A stretch of DNA of 64,000 nucleotides from Flavobacteriales bacterium (GCA_016699575.1 CP064979.1:4092001-4156000), one strand, 5' to 3'. Numbered from the stretch's first letter, positions 50,731 through 59,898 are shown. Program-made: numbers and translations. The notes: generated from the sequence alone by a model not told the origin.

Positions 50731-51786
50731 TCAGCCCGACTTCCGCAGCAGCACGAACGACCGGTTGTTGTTCCGGAAGTGGTCCAGCAGCAGCCCCACG
50801 GTGGCGCCAACGGGTATGGGCTTGTGTACCATGGCTGCGGGCCATTGCCCTGAACGCAGACCGTCCCAGAGGAACCACGTGCCCAGTGCATTGGCAGTGT
50901 AGTACTCCCCTGTCAGATGCTTGTAAGCCGCTGCTCCGGCATTTGGGAAGGGCTCAATCAAAGCTGGGTAGTCAGCATCCAAGGCGGTGTCGCCGCAAAG
51001 GCCGGTAAGGACCGCGTCCACATGGTCGGTTTCGAGACCGGCACCATGCAGTCCGGTGCGCACTTCCTTCAGGAAATCGGTTGCAGTAAGCCCTTGGTAG
51101 AGCCCTGCGGCCAAGACCTCCACGGGAGCTTCGTTCGGCTCGCTGTCCAGAACGAAATAGGCTGAGCCCTCCCCTGCCAGGGCGCCGGGTCCCGGTCGGT
51201 CCAATACATCGCGGTTGCCGGTCCGGGCTTCAGCGCGCCAGACACAACATGAAGCTTGGGTGGTGATGAAGCCGGGGGTGATGACATCCACGCCACCAAC
51301 CAGCACGTTGCGCTGGCCTTCCCTCACCTGCAGCAGACCATCCGCAAGAGCACTCGGAAAGGAGAGCCCGGCATGGAGGTAGGTGTAGTTGTACCCCTTG
51401 CAGTCCACGGCCATGGCGATCTGCCCGGCCACGCCGTTGTGCGTACTACCGATGAAGGCCGTTGGGTCGGGCACCTGCTCATCGTGCTCGATCATGTTGT
51501 TGAGGAAGCGCTCCGTGCTCTGCTTGCACCCATCACCCGTGCCCACGATGACGGCACCCGGTTTCTGAACGCCAGCCTTCTTCAACGCATCCATCCCGGC
51601 GGCAATGCCCAGTTTCACCAAGCGGGTCATGCGCCGTGCCTGCATGGGCGGCACGAACGAACTGATGTCCGGGATGGTGGCCATGAGCGGATGCGCCTCG
51701 TACCAACGCGGCCCCAAAGCTCCTTCGCCACCGAACGTTGGCTGGGCGGAAATGGCGCTCGCACCTGTAATGAAGACCTTGCTCAT
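50731..51786 (-). CDS. Ketosynthase-like protein without catalytic triad (chain-length-factor-like)
   Basis: 351 residues, thiolase fold related to beta-ketoacyl synthases (VFITGASAISAQPTFGGEGA, GAVIVGTGDGCKQSTERFLN, GVAGQIAMAVDCKGYNYTYL, PNAGAAAYKHLTGEYYTANA). At the place of the nucleophile Cys there is Gly140 (LHAGLSF instead of TACSS), and HGTGT and the second His motif are missing. It is thus likely non-catalytic and may pair with the full synthase encoded at 51783-52991, which it overlaps by 4 bp. Confidence 0.8.
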   Translation of the reverse strand: MSKVFITGASAISAQPTFGGEGALGPRWYEAHPLMATIPDISSFVPPMQARRMTRLVKLGIAAGMDALKKAGVQKPGAVIVGTGDGCKQSTERFLNNMIEHDEQVPDPTAFIGSTHNGVAGQIAMAVDCKGYNYTYLHAGLSFPSALADGLLQVREGQRNVLVGGVDVITPGFITTQASCCVWRAEARTGNRDVLDRPGPGALAGEGSAYFVLDSEPNEAPVEVLAAGLYQGLTATDFLKEVRTGLHGAGLETDHVDAVLTGLCGDTALDADYPALIEPFPNAGAAAYKHLTGEYYTANALGTWFLWDGLRSGQWPAAMVHKPIPVGATVGLLLDHFRNNNRSFVLLRKSG

Positions 51787-52991
51787 GGCGCGCTGATGAC
51801 CAAGGAGGTGTTGTTGCCCCCGAAGCCGAAGGAACTGCTCAGGACGTGCTGCATGCTGTGTCCAGTTGAACTCTTCAGAACCGGAACCAGCGGCACTTCG
51901 GTCATGGGGTGTGCGAACCGCAACGTGGCGAAGTGCGCACCGAGGCGGATGGCCAACAACGCGTAGATCGCTTCAACCACACCCGCGGCTGCCAACGTGT
52001 GGCCGGTGTAGGTCTTCGTGCTGGTGAAGGGAGGAACCCGGTCGCTGAACAAGCGCACCAAGGCCCGGCTTTCACTGAGGTCATTGTTGAGCGTGCCGGT
52101 GCCATGCACGTTGACATGGTGGATGTCGCCAGCCGTGAGACCGGCGTCGGAAAGGGCTTGCGACATCGCTAGGAAGGCCCCTTCTCCTTCCGGACTGCTG
52201 GCCGTGGCGTGGAACGCCTCGTTGGTATTGGCGTGCCCGCTGACCCGGCCAAGGCTCGTCCCACCGGTCCTGCGCAACGCTTCATCGCTCATGATAACGA
52301 GATAGCCCGCAGCTTCACCAAGATTCAGCCCGGTGCGCGAGCGATCGAACGGCCTGCATGGCTGATGGTCCAGTATCATCAAGCTGTTGAATCCGTTGAT
52401 GGTGTATTTGCTCAGGGCATCGCTGCCGCCCACGATGGCTGCATCGAGCTTGCCCGCGCGGATCATGCGCGACCCCAGCATGATGGCGTTGGCACTGCTG
52501 CTGCACGCCGTGCTGATGGTGGTAACAAAACCCGTGATGCCCAAGTGTCCTGCCACCCTTTCGGTGTGCTCCCCGGGATCATGGGTGGCCACGAATTCCT
52601 TCGCCTTCGGCCCAACGGGATCGGTGAAGAACTGGCCGTAGATGTCTTCACTGCTGTCCATCCCGCCGGCGGTGCTGGCCGAAATGAAGCCGAGCCGCAG
52701 ACCGTCGAGGGGAACACGGGCAGAACGAAGGGCTTGTTGCACTGCGATCACCGAAAGCAAGGCTGTCCGCGTCCATCCATAGGGGTCACTGACCTCGCCG
52801 ATCTCAGCCAACCGTTCGTTCGGGTGTTTTATCTCGGCTGCTGGAATGGTTGCAGCATGCCGGGTCTGCAACCGGGTGATGGGACCGACCCCGGTGCGCT
52901 CGTGAAGGAGCGCATCCAAGTTGGCTTGCACATCATCGCCAAGCGCGGTGATGACGCCCATGCCTGCGATATGGACCGGTGGACGATGCAC
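51783..52991 (-). CDS. Beta-ketoacyl-ACP synthase (KAS I/II type)
   Basis: 402 residues. The full KAS triad is visible: Cys163 (STACSSSANA), His296 (VHGTGT) and His331 (TGHTLAAAG). Other motifs: HIAGMGVITALGDDV, LGFISASTAGGMDSS, RPFDRSRTGLNLGEAAGYLV and SSFGFGGNNTSLVI. It extends acyl chains on an acyl carrier protein; no carrier gene is visible nearby. It is preceded by the ABC permease gene with 6 bp between. Confidence 0.92.
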   Translation of the reverse strand: MHRPPVHIAGMGVITALGDDVQANLDALLHERTGVGPITRLQTRHAATIPAAEIKHPNERLAEIGEVSDPYGWTRTALLSVIAVQQALRSARVPLDGLRLGFISASTAGGMDSSEDIYGQFFTDPVGPKAKEFVATHDPGEHTERVAGHLGITGFVTTISTACSSSANAIMLGSRMIRAGKLDAAIVGGSDALSKYTINGFNSLMILDHQPCRPFDRSRTGLNLGEAAGYLVIMSDEALRRTGGTSLGRVSGHANTNEAFHATASSPEGEGAFLAMSQALSDAGLTAGDIHHVNVHGTGTLNNDLSESRALVRLFSDRVPPFTSTKTYTGHTLAAAGVVEAIYALLAIRLGAHFATLRFAHPMTEVPLVPVLKSSTGHSMQHVLSSSFGFGGNNTSLVISAP

Positions 52992-52997
52992 GTGGGT

Positions 52998-54284
52998 TCA
53001 GCGGCGCGTCATCCGCCGCTCGGCCAAGATGGCGAACGCAAGGCAGATCAGCGTGAACAGGAACAAGGGCGCCAGCTGAACGGCCACCTCACCGAACGGC
53101 GCATGGCGCAGCAGTACCCCGTTAAAGGCCTCCATGCTCCAATTCAGTGGTGAGAGGCGACCGATGGCCTTCATGGCTTCGGGCATGATGTAGAGCGGCA
53201 CCCAGATGCCGCCAATGGCACTGAGGATCACCACGGCCGTGCTGCCGAACACGGCGCTGCGCTGTTGCGTGCTGCTCACTGCACCCGCGGCCAAGCCGAA
53301 CGAAGTAGCAGCAGCACCCACCGCAATGCACACCAGCAAAAGCAACAACAGGCTCACCCCGTGAAGGTCCAACGCGGCCAAGCCCAGCAACGGTAGGATG
53401 AACACGCCCATCAGCAACAAGAGCACGGCTTGCGACACGCACACCAGCAGGTAGCTGACCATGCGCGCGGCGATGCGTTCGCCGGCACCACCTGGCATGG
53501 TGAGCAGGCGCGTCATGATGCCCGCGCTCCGCTCCTTCACCATGTTGCCCGCCAGCAGCACCACAATGAAGAACATGGCGAAAATGGTCCACGCGGGAAC
53601 GTTGTGCTGCGTGCTGTTCTCAGCCACTCGGTCGCCACTGAGCTCGGCTCCTGCGATGGTCATTCCCACCTGAAGGATGGGCTTCACCAGTTTGAGTTGC
53701 GGTGCTTCGGTACCGGTGAGCTCTGCGATCTGCGCACCCATATCGTTCAGCAGCCGATCGCTGGTGATCTCCCCGAGGATCTTCGCTAGGTGGCTGTTCA
53801 CCAATTCGCGGAACGCTTGTTTCACCGTGGGGTCCAGTATGACCAGCACAACCGAGGTGTCAGGCCGAACAATGCCGGTGCTGTCTCCCGGTGAGAAAAC
53901 CGTGGCAATGGTGGTCGCCGAGCCTGCGTTGAGCGTGGCCGTTGCGCGTGCAGGGACAATGACGGCCACTTGATGCTCACCCTTCCTGATGACTTCGCGA
54001 ACGGCCTCCCCGGCCATGCCCTCCGGCGCGTCGTGCACGGTGAACGGGCCTGCTGCTCTCAAGCCTTCGCGCACCCGGGCCCCAACACCTTGACCATCGT
54101 TGTCCACGAACAGCACGCTCATCTGCTTGTCACGGAAGTCGCGGAAAGGAGCGTCCTGCACCACGGCCATGATCGTGACCAAGGCCATGGGCATGAGGTA
54201 GAGCAAGGCCAACCCTCCCCTGTCCCGCACCAGCAGCAACAACTCCTTGCGGATGTGGGCGGCAATGCGGCGCAGCATGGTCAA
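52998..54284 (-). CDS. ABC-2 type transporter permease
   Basis: 428 residues. One N-terminal helix (LALLYLMPMALVTIMAVVQ), a large extracytoplasmic domain (about 45-235), then five to six helices (IFAMFFIVVLLAGNMVKERS, YLLVCVSQAVLLLLMGVFIL, LLLLLVCIAVGAAATSFGLA and LFLFTLICLAFAIL). The NMVKERSAGIMTRL motif is typical of ABC-2 permeases. It pairs with the ATPase at 54281-55012 as an exporter. Confidence 0.9.
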   Translation of the reverse strand: MTMLRRIAAHIRKELLLLVRDRGGLALLYLMPMALVTIMAVVQDAPFRDFRDKQMSVLFVDNDGQGVGARVREGLRAAGPFTVHDAPEGMAGEAVREVIRKGEHQVAVIVPARATATLNAGSATTIATVFSPGDSTGIVRPDTSVVLVILDPTVKQAFRELVNSHLAKILGEITSDRLLNDMGAQIAELTGTEAPQLKLVKPILQVGMTIAGAELSGDRVAENSTQHNVPAWTIFAMFFIVVLLAGNMVKERSAGIMTRLLTMPGGAGERIAARMVSYLLVCVSQAVLLLLMGVFILPLLGLAALDLHGVSLLLLLLVCIAVGAAATSFGLAAGAVSSTQQRSAVFGSTAVVILSAIGGIWVPLYIMPEAMKAIGRLSPLNWSMEAFNGVLLRHAPFGEVAVQLAPLFLFTLICLAFAILAERRMTRR

Positions 54285-55012
54285 TCGCGTAGAGCTGTGC
54301 CGGTGATGGACAGGAACGTCTCCTCCAGTTTCGCAGCACCGGCGCGGCCCGGGTCGGCCACGTTGGCCACTACACGGCCATGGTCAACGATGACCACACG
54401 TGTGCACAACCGTTCGGCTTCTTCCATGTGGTGGCTGGTGTACACCACTGTGGTTCCTTCCGAATGGATCTCCTTGAGCAACTCCCAGATCGCAGCGCGG
54501 CTCTGCACGTCGATGCCAACGGTAGGTTCATCCAGGAAAAGAACTTGGGGCTGATGGATGAGCGCGGCCACCAAGTTCAGCCGGCGCTGCATACCCCCGC
54601 TCCATCCGGAAATGCGTTCATCGGCGCGTTCCCAAAGGCCGACACGTTGCAACAGCGCCGCGGTACGTTCAGCGAGCGTCGCCTTCTCGAGCCCATGTAC
54701 CTGACCGAAGAAAACCAGGTTCTCGCGGGCCGTCAACGTATCGTACAAAGCGATCTCCTGCGGCACCAGACCGATGAGCGGTTTTGCTCTGCCCACGTCG
54801 CTGCGGAGGTCCGTTCCACAGACTTCCACAACACCTGAAGTGGCGTGGCGCACTCCGGTGAGGATGCTGATCAGCGTGGTTTTCCCCGCGCCGTTCGGGC
54901 CGAGCAAGCCGAGGAACTCTCCCCGGTCAACGGAGAGGTCGATGCCGTCCAATGCCGTGCGCTCCGCGTAGCGTTTCACCAATGCGGAGACACGGATGAC
55001 GGCCTCGCCCAT
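54281..55012 (-). CDS. ABC transporter ATP-binding protein
   Basis: 243 residues. Walker A GPNGAGKTT, signature WSGGMQRRL (variant of LSGG), Walker B LFLDEPTVGID, and H-loop TSHHMEEAE. It energises export through the permease encoded directly downstream (4-bp overlap), probably of the lipid or polyketide product of this cluster (inference). Confidence 0.95.
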   Translation of the reverse strand: MGEAVIRVSALVKRYAERTALDGIDLSVDRGEFLGLLGPNGAGKTTLISILTGVRHATSGVVEVCGTDLRSDVGRAKPLIGLVPQEIALYDTLTARENLVFFGQVHGLEKATLAERTAALLQRVGLWERADERISGWSGGMQRRLNLVAALIHQPQVLFLDEPTVGIDVQSRAAIWELLKEIHSEGTTVVYTSHHMEEAERLCTRVVIVDHGRVVANVADPGRAGAAKLEETFLSITGTALRD

Positions 55013-55014
55013 GA

Positions 55015-56028
55015 CTACAGCGGCAACTTGGCCAATTGCTTGAACAGGGCCTTCTCCGCGCGGCCGATCACCTCCAGTTTGTCGGCCAGCTTATCGTAGG
55101 TCATGCCTTCGCTCGGGCGGCCCTTGCAGATGCGGCCCGCCTCGAAGGCGAAATCGCGCCACAGGTCGCCGATGCGCGTCATTTCCTTGGCGTGTTCCCT
55201 CAGTTCAGGCTTCTCAAGGATTCGAGCAGCCTCTTGCAGGAAGGCGGCGAACATGAAGCGGAAGCCTGCTCCACCAGTACCGATCTCTTCCTGCATCCTT
55301 ATGATGTTCCCGAGGAAGAGCTTCGCGCGGCGATCACCCAGTTTCTTCTCGTACTGGCGCACCTTGCCGGCGATGTACGGGATCCCGCGAACTCCGAACA
55401 TCGGCAAGGGCACGTTGCTCATGTCGCGTGCGGTGCGCTTCAGACCCTTGGCCACAGCGGCTTTCACGTCGCTCCCCTTCGGCACCTCCGTGGGGTAGTA
55501 CATGCGGCCCATGGTGTCCGGGGTCCCTTTCGCGAAGCGCGCACGCACCAACGCCCGGCGATGGATGACGGTTGGGCCGTCCATCACGGGATCGCTCACC
55601 AGGTAGTCATCGCCCTTGCGGCCGAAGACCACGATGTTGTGCGCGTTGAAGTGGAAGCGGAAGGCTTGTGGCAGATAGGGCAGGTAGAAAACACTGGTGA
55701 GCATGCCCACCGGCAGGCCTTGGTCCAGCACGCGGTCCAGCTCGCGCATGGCCTCATCCTGGTCGCGGAACTTCATGCGCTTCATGCGCACGCCCATGTT
55801 CTTGCAGAACCGCTTGAAGACCCAGCCCGGGAGGATGCGGTAACTGGTGACGGGTATGCCGTTGAGCTTCAGGAACGGCATGTGGCTGTAGAACAAACCG
55901 CTGCCGATACCAAAAGCCAGCGGCTCGCTCACCTGCACACCATGGAAGCGCATGAGGTTGCTGATGACCCCGCTCTCGCAGTGCGCGCTCTGCTGGTGAT
56001 CGAACGGGATCGCGACGTCTTTGCTCAT
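55015..56028 (-). CDS. BtrH N-terminal-domain protein (acyl-ACP acyltransferase-like)
   Basis: 337 residues. The N-terminal half matches BtrH (HQQSAHCESGVISNLMRFHG with probable catalytic Cys17; FHFNAHNIVVFGRKGDDYLV with a His; VSDPVMDGP). The C-terminal half resembles DUF4872 (IGTGGAGFRFMFAAFLQEAA, WRDFAFEAGRICKG). In butirosin synthesis BtrH transfers an acyl group from a carrier protein to an amine. A similar transfer from a carrier to an unknown acceptor is inferred here. Confidence 0.85.
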   Translation of the reverse strand: MSKDVAIPFDHQQSAHCESGVISNLMRFHGVQVSEPLAFGIGSGLFYSHMPFLKLNGIPVTSYRILPGWVFKRFCKNMGVRMKRMKFRDQDEAMRELDRVLDQGLPVGMLTSVFYLPYLPQAFRFHFNAHNIVVFGRKGDDYLVSDPVMDGPTVIHRRALVRARFAKGTPDTMGRMYYPTEVPKGSDVKAAVAKGLKRTARDMSNVPLPMFGVRGIPYIAGKVRQYEKKLGDRRAKLFLGNIIRMQEEIGTGGAGFRFMFAAFLQEAARILEKPELREHAKEMTRIGDLWRDFAFEAGRICKGRPSEGMTYDKLADKLEVIGRAEKALFKQLAKLPL

Positions 56029-56459
56029 AGACCTGCGGAAGTGATCGGGCGGTAAGGTTGGTCCGGCACGCGTTTGAGGTCTTCCACCGAGGTGAGCAGC
56101 ACTTCTGCATACTGCTCCAGTGTGGCCGGATCCAGTGAGGCGAACTCTTTCACTTCCAAGTGGCGCTTCACCTTGCGGGCATTGATGCCCATGTGCTTCG
56201 CAAGAAGCTCCGGGTCCATCATGTTCTTTTCCATGTGGAAGGCGAGCGGACTGGTCTTGCCTGCGAGTACTTGCTGTCGTGCTTCTTCCACACGGTCATT
56301 GATCACGTCCCATGCCTGGCCCAGCACAACGTTCTCGGGCTCCCAGCCCACGCTGGGCACCTTTACGTACTCACCGTTCTCGTTCACGGCGTACTTCACC
56401 ACCTTGAACTTGCCCTCGAGCATGTTCGCGTCGTCCTGGGGTACTTCGTCCTTCTTCAT
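56025..56459 (-). CDS. Small protein of the ketosynthase cluster, possible HTH-like C-terminus
   Basis: 144 residues from the ATG at 56459. Begins MKKDEVPQDDANMLEGKFKV; residues about 35-50 read SVGWEPENVVLGQAWD. The C-terminal part (PELLAKHMGINARKVKRHLE, LDPATLEQYAEVLLTSVEDL) looks like a lambda-repressor type helix-turn-helix. It might be a regulator or a structural partner. Its stop overlaps the BtrH-like start by 4 bp. Family not recognised. Confidence 0.65.
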   Translation of the reverse strand: MKKDEVPQDDANMLEGKFKVVKYAVNENGEYVKVPSVGWEPENVVLGQAWDVINDRVEEARQQVLAGKTSPLAFHMEKNMMDPELLAKHMGINARKVKRHLEVKEFASLDPATLEQYAEVLLTSVEDLKRVPDQPYRPITSAGL

Positions 56460-56513
56460 GGGCGTGGGATCGGCGCAAAGGTGCACAACGCGCCCTACGC
56501 AGCGATACGGTGA

Positions 56514-57656
56514 TCACACCACCGTCAGGAAGGCGAAGCTGTAGGAGAACCTGGCGCTCTCCGGCACCACCAGCAGGATCCGGTGCCCTTTGCGCAAGCG
56601 ACCGCTCCGCACCAGTTCGTCCAACATCAGGTAGATGCTGGCACTACCGACGTTGCCCACCTCGGTGAGGTTCATGAACCAGCGGTCCCAAGCCATGGGG
56701 ATGCCCTGGGCCACGAACTCATCGTGCAGCTTCTGCTTGAAGAAGTTGGAGGACACGTGAGGGAGCACGAAATCGATGGAACGGCTGTCCACACCGTGTT
56801 TGGCCAGGACTTCCACCAGGTACTTCGTTCCCACCGGCACCACGTACTTGCCCAGCGCTTTCACGTCCTGCTTGAAGGTGAACAGAGCCTTGCCCGCGAA
56901 GTCTTCCGGGGGGCTCACCTTCCAGCCGACCAACTCACCGTTCTCGTCCAAGTCGCCGCCCAGGTACATGCATACCTGCAGTTCGTTCGCGAAGGAGCGC
57001 GAATCGACCCACTCCACCTTGAGGTCGCATTCACCGCGTGGGGCATCCTCCAAAAGCGCGGCACCGGCGCCATCGCTCAGCATCCACCGCAGGAATTCCT
57101 TCTCGAAACCGATGATGGGGTCCTGATCGAGCTGACGGAAGCGTTCGGTCTCCGCTTCGAAGTTCACGGACCTCATCATGGGGCTGATGAGTTCGCTCCC
57201 AGTCGTTACCGCGTTGCGGCTGCAGCCGGTGGCCACGCTCATGTACCCGAACTTGAAAGCGTGCATTCCACTTGCACAGGCACCGCTCGGCGAAATGATC
57301 TCCAGGGCGTGTGGCAACAGTCCATGCACTTGGCTGGCATGCGAAGGCAGCAGCTGGTCGGGTGCCGATGTGCCGCAGGCCAGCACCTCGAAGTCCTCAA
57401 CACGGACACCGCCGTGGGCGAGCCGTTTCACCGCTTCGGCAGCCAATGCCGCGTTCGTGTGCGTGGCCTTCCCATGGGCATCCATGGCGTAATAGCGCTT
57501 CACGATCCCGTTGTTGCGCAGCACAATGGCACGAGCACGGCTCGTCTTGCCGTCGACAAGACCCAAGCGCGCCTCCATCTCCTCATTGGTAACGGGAGCA
57601 TGCGGCAGGAACCCCGAAACCCGGGTGATGTAAACGTCCTTCAGTGACTGGCTCAT
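56514..57656 (-). CDS. Beta-ketoacyl-ACP synthase III-like protein
   Basis: 380 residues. KAS III fold with the Cys-His-Asn triad: Cys127 in SPSGACASGM, His300 in FVLPHVSSN and Asn335 in EVGNVGSAS. The N-terminal region (YITRVSGFLPHAPVTNEEME) resembles synthases of flexirubin, dialkylresorcinol and related clusters more than FabH of fatty-acid synthesis. It is first in the seven-gene minus-strand operon (57656 to 50731) and may start or couple acyl chains. Confidence 0.88.
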   Translation of the reverse strand: MSQSLKDVYITRVSGFLPHAPVTNEEMEARLGLVDGKTSRARAIVLRNNGIVKRYYAMDAHGKATHTNAALAAEAVKRLAHGGVRVEDFEVLACGTSAPDQLLPSHASQVHGLLPHALEIISPSGACASGMHAFKFGYMSVATGCSRNAVTTGSELISPMMRSVNFEAETERFRQLDQDPIIGFEKEFLRWMLSDGAGAALLEDAPRGECDLKVEWVDSRSFANELQVCMYLGGDLDENGELVGWKVSPPEDFAGKALFTFKQDVKALGKYVVPVGTKYLVEVLAKHGVDSRSIDFVLPHVSSNFFKQKLHDEFVAQGIPMAWDRWFMNLTEVGNVGSASIYLMLDELVRSGRLRKGHRILLVVPESARFSYSFAFLTVV

Positions 57657-57801
57657 CGAATGGTCCCCCCCAAGCTCCGTTCCACTTCCGGGGCGACCTT
57701 TTAGGTTCCAGACGAGGTGCGGATGAACGAAAGCGGGCGAAAATAGTCTTCGGAACGAGTGATGGACACGCCTTGGCCATCTGGCCGGGCTTCAAGACAA
57801 A

Positions 57802-58683
57802 CTACTGCCCGCTCGCCTTCTTCAGCCCATCCTCCACCATTTCGTAGAACTGGTCGAGCTTGGGCAGGATGACGATGCGGATGCGACGGTTGGTCGAACG
57901 CCCCTCAGGGGTGTCATTGGCCACCAGCGGCACGTACTCGCTGCGCCCCCCTGCGGTGATACGTGCGGGGTCCACCTTGTAGTCCGTTTGCAGCACACGC
58001 GCAATGGTGGTGGCACGCATGGCGCTCAGGTCCCAGTTGTCCTTCACGCAATCCTTCGCAATGGGCACGTTGTCCGTGTGGCCCTCCACCAGCACTTCCA
58101 TCTCGGGCTTGTCGTTCACCACGGCGGCCACCTTGGCCAGCACCTCCTGTGCCCGCGGGGAGAGGTTGGTGCTGCCGCTGCTGAAGAGCATCTTGTCGCT
58201 GAGCGAGATGAACACCACGCTCTTCTCCACGTTCACCACTACATCAGTGTCGTTGAGGTTGCCCAGCGAGCTCTTCAGGCTCACCACAAGGGCAAGGGTC
58301 ACGCTGTCCTTCTTCGTCAGTGCATCGTGCAGCGATCGGATGCGCAGGTCCTGCTCCTTGATCTGTTCCAGCGATCTCTCCAGGTTCTCCGCCTCTTTCT
58401 TCGTCAGGGTGGTCATTTGGTCCACGCTGTTGAGCAGCGCGGTGTTGGTGCTGTTGAGCTGCGCGACCTGGTCCTTGAGATGCTGGTTCTTGTTCTCCAT
58501 CTCGGCAATGCGCGCCTCCAGCACGCTCTTCTCGCCGCGGCAGGCATCGAGCCCGCGGTTGCATTCATCGAGCTTGTTGTGCAGGGTTTCGTTGGAGGCT
58601 TGCAATGCGAGGTGTTTCTTCTTCGATACACAGGAAGAGAACACCAGCAGGGCCGCGACGGGAAGGGCGACGAGGTAGCGCAT
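57802..58683 (-). CDS. OmpA-family lipoprotein with coiled coil
   Basis: 293 residues. Lipobox LLVFSSCVSKKK. Residues about 25-125 are a heptad-rich coiled coil (ASNETLHNKLDECNRGLDAC, KNQHLKDQVAQLNSTN, KEAENLERSLEQIKEQDLRI). The C-terminal OmpA/MotB peptidoglycan-binding domain is clear (LVEGHTDNVPIAKDCVKDNW, GGRSEYVPLVANDTPEGRST, NRRIRIVILPK). It should link the outer membrane to peptidoglycan. TACTTTCG at 58709-58702 is a likely promoter element. Confidence 0.9.
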   Translation of the reverse strand: MRYLVALPVAALLVFSSCVSKKKHLALQASNETLHNKLDECNRGLDACRGEKSVLEARIAEMENKNQHLKDQVAQLNSTNTALLNSVDQMTTLTKKEAENLERSLEQIKEQDLRIRSLHDALTKKDSVTLALVVSLKSSLGNLNDTDVVVNVEKSVVFISLSDKMLFSSGSTNLSPRAQEVLAKVAAVVNDKPEMEVLVEGHTDNVPIAKDCVKDNWDLSAMRATTIARVLQTDYKVDPARITAGGRSEYVPLVANDTPEGRSTNRRIRIVILPKLDQFYEMVEDGLKKASGQ

Positions 58684-58701
58684 GTGGAAGGTTTGTGGTG
58701 C

Positions 58702-58709
58702 CGAAAGTA
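58702..58709 (-). promoter_or_regulatory. TACTTTCG promoter element of the OmpA-family gene
   Basis: Reads 58709 to 58702, 18 nt before the ATG at 58683. Confidence 0.4.
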
Positions 58710-58726
58710 ACCGCCTCCCCTACCTG

Positions 58727-59188
58727 TCATCGTCCGCCAAAACGGATGAAGACGGTGTCGTTAACAGCCCAATGGCCGTTCTGGCGCAAATAGGACAACA
58801 CATCCTTGCTCAACGGTGCGCCGCCGCGGAACACGGTGAGTTCTTCGCGTGGGTGCCGCCTGCGCGTCGGCGGATGGTGCAGGACAACGGCGAAGGGCGG
58901 CTGGTCGCTGAAGGTGCGCTGATCCAGGTCGTAGGTGCCAACGCCGCGTACTTCAATGCGGTCGAGCCCAAGGCTGTCCATCGTCCAGCGCAATGGGCCC
59001 ATGGCCGTATCGGTGAGTTCAAGGCTGAAGGGTTCGTCCTGCGGTATGGTGGAAAGCAGGTAGCCTAGCGTTGCAGGGTCCCTGAGCACGAACGCCTGCC
59101 GATAGGTGACTTCCACCGGCCGCACGAAGTGGTAACGCGCGCAACCCGCAAGGAGCGCGGCAATGCCAAGGGCCAACAGGGTACGCAT
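58727..59188 (-). CDS. Small lipoprotein, unknown function
   Basis: 153 residues from the ATG at 59188. Lipobox LLAGCARYHF, then about 135 residues without a recognised family (VTYRQAFVLRDPATLGYLLS, LDRIEVRGVGTYDL, REELTVFRGGAPLSKDVLSY). Probably an outer-membrane or periplasm-facing lipoprotein. Forty-three bp upstream of the OmpA-family gene on the same strand. Confidence 0.6.
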   Translation of the reverse strand: MRTLLALGIAALLAGCARYHFVRPVEVTYRQAFVLRDPATLGYLLSTIPQDEPFSLELTDTAMGPLRWTMDSLGLDRIEVRGVGTYDLDQRTFSDQPPFAVVLHHPPTRRRHPREELTVFRGGAPLSKDVLSYLRQNGHWAVNDTVFIRFGGR

Positions 59189-59256
59189 GCTGAGCAAGTA
59201 TCGGCAACAACTCCAAAGACGTTGCCGATCTGCACCACGCGGCCTTACTTCGGCAC

Positions 59257-59820
59257 GTGGAGCTTGTGAAGCAGACCATAGCCCGTTATGTGCAGCCCTC
59301 GGACGACGAGTGGGGGCGCATACTAGCGCCTTGGAGCGAGCATGCCTTCAGCAAGGGCGCCAGCATTCGCGCGGTCGGACAGGTGGAAGGGCATTTCTAC
59401 ATCGTGAAGAGCGGTGTTCAACGGCTCTCTTTTCCGCACGAAGGGAACGACATCTGTGTGGGCTTCGCCTACGACGGCAGTTGGAGCGGGGAATACGGCT
59501 CGTTCGTTACACGCAAACCGGCGCGTTTCGACGTGGTGGCGCTCACTGATAGCGTGCTGCTGGGTATTTCCCATGCAGACCTGCAGCGGCTCTATACCGA
59601 ACTACCGGTGATGGAGCGCTTCGGGCGGCTCATCCTGGAAGAACTGCTGGTGGGCAGGGCCGTGCGCGAGATCGAACAACTCAGCCTGACGGCCGAAGAG
59701 CGTTACGATCGGCTCGTGGCCCGCAGCCCACAGCTGCTGCAACTGGTGGCGCAGAAGGACATTGCCAGCTACCTGCGGATGACGCCGGAAACGTTCAGCC
59801 GGTTGAGGAAGCGGCGGTAA
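59257..59820 (+). CDS. Crp/Fnr-family transcriptional regulator
   Basis: 187 residues with a GTG start (another GTG at 59266 is possible). Cyclic-nucleotide-binding-like domain: ASIRAVGQVEGHFYIVKSGV, FAYDGSWSGEYGSFVTRKPA, VVALTDSVLLGISHADLQRL. A short C-terminal HTH (AQKDIASYLRMTPETFSRLR) ends almost at once, as usual for Bacteroidota members. The ligand is unknown. TACTTCG lies just upstream (59247-59253). Confidence 0.88.
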   Translation: MELVKQTIARYVQPSDDEWGRILAPWSEHAFSKGASIRAVGQVEGHFYIVKSGVQRLSFPHEGNDICVGFAYDGSWSGEYGSFVTRKPARFDVVALTDSVLLGISHADLQRLYTELPVMERFGRLILEELLVGRAVREIEQLSLTAEERYDRLVARSPQLLQLVAQKDIASYLRMTPETFSRLRKRR

Positions 59821-59898
59821 CGTTCTTGAGCCAGATCAAGTGGTGCACGGGATGCACGGAACTTGTTTCGCGCTCCCAACAAGACGGGACGACCACAC

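Noticed and set aside
56583..57647. A 354-codon + strand open frame opposite the KAS III gene
   Set aside because: The opposite strand has a complete catalytic triad and operon context.
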